In this document: piece after piece, positions 58,394-64,000 of the stretch | Layout: each line of letters begins with the position of its first letter | Numbering within the stretch: position 1 is the stretch's first letter | Source of the DNA: Leptodontidium sp. MPI-SDFR-AT-0119 | Taxonomy: Eukaryota; Ascomycota; Leotiomycetes; Helotiales; Leptodontidiaceae | Length of the DNA stretch: 64,000 nucleotides | Reading direction: 5' to 3' | NCBI GenBank assembly: GCA_020726505.1 | Contig: JAHLEZ010000001.1 | Location: forward strand, 5,704,001-5,768,000 | The notes under the pieces: generated by a model | Seen by the model: the letters and a program-made list of their open reading frames with translations, nothing else | What the model was told of the DNA's origin: nothing | Database searches by the model: none | Made by a program: the position numbers and the translations under genes

Positions 58394-60024
58394 GAGCATA
58401 CCGCTGAGAGAGGTTGAGACAAGATCGGATGGGGTGAGTAAGCTGTGTAATGTAAATAGATGGTGGGGGTTTCGTGCATGGGATTTGTAAATGGCTTGTA
58501 AATTAGTGGCGTTAGTAAATGGTAGAGGTATATTCATGTCTTGAAACTTGAACTGGACATTGGGATTGGAAAGATATGCCCGGGCAATAGACATTCGTGC
58601 AGAGAACGGATGTCAACATTTAGATTAGATGTAAAATATATACAGTAACGCCAACGTAACGGGTGTGAGCTCAGTATTCATCCACGAAACACGCCTGTGG
58701 CTTGAACATGTATCGGGCACGCACAGGACAACAATACCCTCGCTTAAACTTGAAGCCAACTTTATCCTTCAAGTAACCAAATAAGTAGAAGGAACCTCAA
58801 CCAGCACCTAATAAGTGTGAGTAATGGCCGGAAAGGGTTTCTTCATTGCAATATTGGTCCCTCGTTCTAACGTAAATCTTCCCCAGCGGAAGTGGTAGAA
58901 GAAATCAGTCTCATTGCCCCCGTTCTATCGGCTTCGGCCGTAAATAAAAGAATTCAATTGTGGGGCTGGGAATTCTTTTTTGTCTGTTTTAATTCCGTAT
59001 TGATTTTCTTTTTCTTTCGTATTTTTGTCACTCTGTCTCGTTGGGCCGTTTGTAAAGGCGGCCTGCACCTTTCCCTTTTTTTGGTTTTGTTTTCGCTCTG
59101 TTTTCCTTGTGCTTTGTTTAGCCGAGCCAGCACTCCTACAGTACTCGGAAATCTCTCGTCACCCAATTCCGGCATAGTGATCCACATCATGTCTGCTTGT
59201 CCTTACAGAGACCGCGAACATTGTATCTTAACCATAAAATGAATCACAAGATAAGGACCCTATTGAAACAAAAATGCTCTGCTGCTTCCATCTATAGGTG
59301 GTGGGTTGGCGATGAAGTTTCTCGTATGACAGCCGTCATTCGCCGAGTGCAATCATGTCATTAGGCAGTACCAATGACTCTCTGGCGATAATCTCATTTA
59401 GAGGAAGTGGTTCGCAGAGATAATTCACTCGCGTCTAGAAAGGCTAATTTATCCACGAATTAACGGCTGTATCGCACGAAGCAAATATGCTGGAGCAGTC
59501 TCACTTCGGATTACGTTGGGTAGATTGGAGATGTTATGAATTGTTTGGACAAAAATTTGCGCACTCGCTTTCATTAACGACAAGTACTCTGACAGGGAAT
59601 TTCTCAAAAGCTGCTGCTGGTCACTCTGCTGGTAGTGAGACTCCATTAGTGGCATGATGACAAGACATTCAGGATCATGGCAAGAAAGTAGTGATTGCAA
59701 TTCAGGAAGAAAGTATACGTTTTCGCTTGGCAGGCCGGTAGGAAATAGTAATTTGACTCCATCTCCATCTCCAGCCCCATTCCCATCCAACCAGAAGTTC
59801 AAAGCAAAAAAGCAAGCCAACAGTCAAACGCCATCCAAGCAAGCCCGTACCAGGTAACCATATAACCCCTCGAAGCGCCTTCTCAACTCCAGTAATTCAT
59901 ACAACTAGTCGCTTAGTCCGTCAAATCGGAAACATCAATAGTAATCCATCGCGCAAGTCTCTCTTTCCTCCCTTGCCTACCCTTCAAGCCCATCTAATCG
60001 CCTGAAACGACAGCAGAAGTAGTC
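58394..60024. other. 1.6 kb gene-free stretch
   Basis: Between the 3' ends of the GT64 and zinc-finger genes. AT-rich with a T-rich run near 58970-59110. The one longer minus-strand frame (59449-59820) lacks an ATG and family features. Nothing else was seen. Confidence 0.4.
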
Positions 60025-61116
60025 TCATGAAACAACAACATGCATACTCATGTGCTCCACAGCTTCCTTCACAGTCCTCATCCAGCGATGATTGATACAG
60101 AATGGACATCTAACTGCCTGCTCGCTCACAGCACTCAAGGCCGCCTCGCTGCGTCTAGGTACCTGAGGAATGACTACCCCGCTAGCAGTATGGAGTTGGA
60201 AGTCCTGATCTGGGCCTGGACCTACAACAGGGCCACCTGGACCAGCATTGCCGTTCATATTAGGTGCTCCATTCACACTCGCGTTGTTCTGATTCGGCGT
60301 CGAATGAAGGTCACCCCCAAAGAGATTGGCATTTGCTTCTCCGTCTTGACTTCCCATCCCATCAAGACTGCCACCTCCGTCCACGACTTGGTTGTCGCCC
60401 TCGCCCTGCTCTGCCCTCTTCTTCAGAATCTCGGTCTTTGCCCTCCTGCACTGCTGTAGATGAACTTCCGCGCCGTACTCTCTGAGCAAACATTCCCGAA
60501 TCTCTACTGGTGTAGTATCCTTATCAATCCTCATCAAACGCGGTAGTATCTCCATCAAGAAGGGCAATCGACTGGCAGAATTCCGTTGTACCTTGGGGAG
60601 GACAGGAAGGAGTGTCGGGGTGGGAGAGGCGTTATTGGGATTTTGTCGCGGGGAGATGGGTCCGAGAATGCGTGCGCCGCCCATGATATTGCCTTCTGCA
60701 TCTTGACGTATCTCCAATCCAGGCGTCTGGTGTTGTCCTCCTGGTCCACCAAGTCCATTCATCCCTCCAGGTGTACCGATCATGTTTGCTGGTCCTCCAA
60801 TCGTCCCTGGAACCGTGCTAGGAATGCCATTTCCAATCCCTCCAACACCTCCAGGCCGCCATTCCAACCCATTCAGACATGTGTGCCTCTCCCTGAGGAC
60901 GGTGACGCGTGCGAGGGGTTCCCGGCCTCCTTTGCGCTCCCAGTTGCAGCGGATTACGAAGGGGCAGTTAGGATCGCGCTTGCAGCCAACACGAACGCGA
61001 CCGGTGTCCGACTTTAAGATGCGCGGCTCGAAATGCGCCTCGATGGCCCAGGCATGGAGGGCTTCTTTGAAGGCTTTGAGGGTGGGGAATTCCTGACGGA
61101 GGTAGAGCGCCGGCAT
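60025..61116 (-). CDS. WRKY-GCM1/FAR1-like zinc-finger DNA-binding protein
   Basis: Single exon, 363 residues. The N-terminal domain (about residues 5-85) has the pattern VGCKRDPNCPFVIRCNWER then RERHTCLNG, that is C-x5-C ... H-x-C, as in the WRKY-GCM1 zinc fold found in MULE transposases and in FAR1- and Aft/Rcs1-type regulators. The DDE transposase core of MULE elements is absent. A Gly/Asn/Pro-rich middle follows, with a helical block IRECLLREYGAEVHLQQCRRAKTE split over 200-240. The C-terminus has a C2H2-like finger, CPFCINHRWMRTVKEAVEHMSMH (C-x2-C-x14-H-x3-H). It may be a transposase DNA-binding domain adopted as a regulator. Targets are unknown. A CACGTG core lies about 80 bp upstream. 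Confidence 0.75.
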   Translation of the reverse strand: MPALYLRQEFPTLKAFKEALHAWAIEAHFEPRILKSDTGRVRVGCKRDPNCPFVIRCNWERKGGREPLARVTVLRERHTCLNGLEWRPGGVGGIGNGIPSTVPGTIGGPANMIGTPGGMNGLGGPGGQHQTPGLEIRQDAEGNIMGGARILGPISPRQNPNNASPTPTLLPVLPKVQRNSASRLPFLMEILPRLMRIDKDTTPVEIRECLLREYGAEVHLQQCRRAKTEILKKRAEQGEGDNQVVDGGGSLDGMGSQDGEANANLFGGDLHSTPNQNNASVNGAPNMNGNAGPGGPVVGPGPDQDFQLHTASGVVIPQVPRRSEAALSAVSEQAVRCPFCINHRWMRTVKEAVEHMSMHVVVS

Positions 61117-61365
61117 CGTTGTTAAGGGGGCATTGTTGTCGAGTGAGGCATACTGAGGGGGTATTCAAGCACCAGCAGGGCCTGGAATTCAAGGCACGTG
61201 ATGGAAATGGCCTTCACTGGATTTCACTCTCAATTACGAAGTGGTTAGGTTTGAGAGTTTAGGGTTAATGTGGATATCATGGAGCTTCCAATCTGAACTA
61301 TGAACAAGAAATGCAGGCTAAAGAACAATCGATCCTCCCAAAGTACCAGACCCTTTCCTCAATCT

Positions 61366-62868
61366 TCAGGATTTCCCAGCCAACTTCTCTTCGGCAATCT
61401 TGTCTTTGGTTCCAGAGGTCTCTGCAGCTTCTGGTTTCCGTGTTGGCTCACCAATGCTGTCATTCATGGCCTCTGCTGCTGCTTTCTTGAGTCTATCAGC
61501 ATCGTCTGTTCTGATCTCCTTTCCACCAACACGATCCTTGGACTCCTTCTCGTCTTCGCTGTCACCGAGACTGAAGGGATCGTTCTCGGTTTCACCGATG
61601 GGGCTGGGATCAACAGTAGATAACGGTTGCCATTTGCTTTGTTTGCTGACAGGCGGTGTATTCTCTTTAGCTCCAATTCGTGGTGATGTGCGGTAAATGT
61701 CAATTTCCTCTGGTGGGCCACCCTGGAAAGCAACCTTCCGGCTGTCAGATGACTTTGGAGCAGGAGGAGTAGGTTTGAAGAGATCAGGATTGGCAAGAGG
61801 GCGGGTAGAACGTCGAGCTGGAGCTGCGAATTCGAGTTAGAGGACATTCGCTCCCTTCAACAAGTTAACTTACTACCATCGCTGTTCATTTGCATCCCTG
61901 CGAAATCATCGCTCAGTACTTGAGGGTCTGCATCATAACGGTTGTAATCTCCACTTCGCCTCCCATCATTGCTTCTGCGCGAACGATATGGAGCATTCGA
62001 GGACTGTCCAGCATTGTAGCCTTGGTGAGGAACGTCATCATCATCTTCGCCATCGATACGCTTCTTCAGTGTTGATATCCATCCGTTGACCTTGCTCTGT
62101 GTCTCGAGGAAACCCTTCTTCAAGTTCTCTCCAATGATTGGCAAATCGTCATCAATGAAACTACGTTCCCTCGCTGGATCATTGGGTCCTGGATGCAGAC
62201 CAGTCTGCTGTCGACGAGGCGCGTCTCCACGGCTAGAGCTACGCGGCGCATCTCCTCCCCATCCACCACCATAGTGTTCAGCCAGTTGACGAGCGTACTG
62301 CTCATCTGCTTCGAGTTGTGACTGCGGGGTGGATCCGGAGCGAGGAGCTGCAGGACGAGGAGGCTGAGGAGGAGGCGTGGGTTCTCTGACGGCATCAGGA
62401 TCCGACATACCTACAGGCAGCAGTCAGTAGGCTTTCTACATGAATTGCACTCGTCAAGGCCGCGTACCAAGTAAAGCATTAAAAGCTGGTTCAACACGGC
62501 CCCCGCTGGCTCTCAGGACAGCCTTCACAACAGCAGCATCAATGCTTGGGAACGCCTCCTTCAGTGTATTTTCCGCCTGTTGCTGAGGGCTCAAAGGACG
62601 CGGAGGCTTCGCAGGCGGTTCATCTTCAACAGTTGCTTGCTTTGATGCTGCCGGCGCATCATTGCCCAAGGTTCCTGATTCTTGTACGTCGTCGTCGTCC
62701 ATCTCTAATGGTCGAGCAGTTGTTGGCGATTCAGCTCCGGTTGGACTCTTCAACTGTTGGAGGAAATGTGTTAGCAATGGCCTCTCAGGTAAATAACGCA
62801 TGAACTCCAATACCCAGCTGTGTATCAGCACTTACTGGGCTATCCGTGGCCTTTGTTGGAGCGGACAT
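61366..62868 (-). CDS. cue5: Cue5-type ubiquitin-binding autophagy adaptor
   Basis: Cue5 links ubiquitinated aggregates to Atg8 for selective autophagy in yeast. Exons complement(62836..62868), complement(62468..62753), complement(61874..62410) and complement(61366..61823) give 437 residues. The CUE domain (about residues 70-105) includes ENTLKEAFPSIDAAVVKAVL and VEPAFNALLG. A conserved block DDDLPIIGENLKKGFLETQS with KVNGWI follows. Near residue 325 the sequence KWQPLST contains WQPL, which fits a W-x-x-L Atg8-interacting motif and, as I recall, equals the one mapped in yeast Cue5. The rest is Pro/Arg/Glu-rich and probably disordered. It diverges from ELP5 across a region with a CACGTG core. 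Confidence 0.9.
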
Positions 62869-63353
62869 TGTGTTGCGATTTGTACTCTGGTGAAGAAATC
62901 TCAGTCAAAATCTGCTTCTGCAGAGAATCAAGATAAGCCGAGAGAGGTTTGGGACGAGATAAATACACTCGTGGACTGACGACGATCTAACAAGGCAGCT
63001 CGCTACGTACCTGGAGACAACGGCGACCCCACACCACGAGGCGTACCTCCTGTGGCTAAGCTTTCACGTGCAAATCATATGATTTTCGACTTTCTCAATG
63101 ACAACCTGCCCATGAACTATGTCGCTCTCTGCCTTTTGCATACGGTAGTAGGAAGCAATCTAATAGACAATTTTCACATTTCCGAGAGAAGATAGGTTAA
63201 GTTCGCAGTTTAGTCTGTTGCTTTCAGTTTCTTTTGCGCTCATGCATTCACTTTCTCGGCAGGTAGGTTGGTATTTTGACATATTTTTCTTTACTTCTTC
63301 ATCCTCGAGACGTCCATCCCAACTCCTTCCCATCAAACAGCAACATAATCAAA
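62869..63353. promoter_or_regulatory. Shared promoter of CUE5 and ELP5
   Basis: 485 bp between divergent starts. A CACGTG core lies at 63065-63070, about 200 bp from CUE5 and 285 bp from ELP5. A tttctttactt-type pyrimidine run precedes ELP5. Confidence 0.4.
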
Positions 63354-64000
63354 ATGGCACCCTCACCCCTACAGCAGCGGCGAACTCACAACACACTCCT
63401 ATTTCAAAAGCTATTGAATCTCAGAGATAGCGCAAGTCCGTTCACATTAATACTAGATACGTTGGAGCAGAGTGGAGGACCAGCAGTGCGAGAGTTTGCA
63501 CGGCGATCGAAGGTACGTTCTAGGCGCTTATCTTATTCTTCTTAACCTCTTGGTGCTGCTTATTCGAGTACTCTCCATGTATTTTCATGTATATCGTTCA
63601 ATTTCTCGACGCCTTTGGCATGGAGTCCTTCAGAAGTCATCAACCACGCGATGACTCGGATCTAGATTCTACATATATTGAATACTTGTTCTAACGAATG
63701 CGTCAGATCTCAAAGAACAACATCGTATTCATATCTTTCTCAACTCTTCGGAAGAAAGTGCCCTTTGAAGTCGATTCGTTCATTACAGCTCGTGGAAAAG
63801 CACTAAATGTCCTGAGAACCGAGATTTTATCCCATCTCCAGGCACCCCCAACTACTGCCCAGAATACATCTCTGGCTTCTACGAGTAAGTGGAAGTCTAT
63901 TCGAAAGTCGCCTACAATGATTACATTATTGACACGAACTAGAGTACCTTCTCATAATTGACACCTTAAACACCCTCTCAAGCAGTCATCCACAACACCT
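63354..64000 (+). CDS. elp5: Elongator subunit Elp5/Iki1, partial at window end
   Basis: Elp5 with Elp4 and Elp6 forms the RecA-like ring of Elongator, needed for wobble-uridine modification of tRNAs. Exons 63354..63512, 63707..63884 and 63943 onward are seen, and the frame is still open at the window end, so the gene is cut. Visible parts: LLFQKLLNLRDSASPFTLIL DTLEQSG (joined), ISKNNIVFISFSTLRKKVPF, RGKALNVLRTEILSHL and KYLLIIDTLNTL, which reads like the beta strand and Walker-B-like region of Elp5. The first intron (194 bp) is long. The rest of the gene lies beyond the window. Confidence 0.8.

Noticed and set aside
59449..59820. Minus-strand frame of 123 residues in the gene-free stretch
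   Set aside because: Starts from a non-ATG codon right after a stop, has no family features and no splice partner.

Overview
This is a window of an ascomycete (Pezizomycotina) nuclear chromosome. Genes are broken by many short GT-AG introns (about 42-190 bp), they lie on both strands without operons, and the gene set is typical of filamentous fungi: HET-domain genes, a CYP504-like P450, a GH114 enzyme, fungal Oxr1, Cue5, Cyc2 and Rsr1. The protein sequences look most like Leotiomycetes/Helotiales, but that is an impression from memory and not a tested placement. No rRNA, convincing tRNA, CRISPR array or intact transposon was seen.

Layout. 0-3.6 kb: a HET-domain gene whose 5' end may lie outside the window, then a 1.6 kb AT-rich desert. 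3.6-7.3 kb: fumarylacetoacetase and a CYP504-like P450, divergent, probably one phenylacetate/tyrosine degradation unit. 8-20 kb: GT90 glycosyltransferase, Det1-like histidine phosphatase, ETF-beta, a Dap1/PGRMC haem protein, a hotdog thioesterase, mitochondrial acetoacetyl-CoA thiolase and the Rap-like GTPase Rsr1. 20-34 kb: Vta1 (ESCRT), a vWA protein with a PY motif, a membrane-anchored GH114, a patatin-like protein that lacks its nucleophile serine, a NIPA-type Mg transporter and Oxr1. 34-44.5 kb: ornithine aminotransferase, ZIP transporter, phosphoserine aminotransferase, PI31, a Maf-type nucleotide pyrophosphatase and a MAT2B-like reductase. 44.5-46.5 kb: gene-free, with diverged repeats and a long perfect inverted repeat. 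46.5-54.2 kb: Cyc2, 3-phosphoglycerate dehydrogenase, choline-phosphate cytidylyltransferase and an enoyl-CoA hydratase. 54.2-56.9 kb: decayed region with a frameshifted HET pseudogene and another coding remnant. 56.9-64 kb: GT64 glycosyltransferase, a WRKY-GCM1/FAR1-like zinc-finger protein, the Cue5 ubiquitin/Atg8 adaptor and the start of Elp5.

How the genes relate. Most are conserved housekeeping genes with no shared pathway. Three links stand out: fahA plus CYP504 (homogentisate route), SER1 and SER3/33 about 8 kb apart (two successive steps of serine synthesis), and a loose group of mitochondrial catabolic genes (ETF-beta, thioesterase, thiolase). I found no clear new multigene system. 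The least explained items are the 34-bp inverted repeat at 45.8 kb, the nucleophile-less patatin, the very small exons and GC-AG intron, the domesticated-transposase-like zinc finger, and the decayed HET/coding-remnant island. Exon joins were built by hand from splice consensus, reading frame and remembered family sequences, and no search was run.
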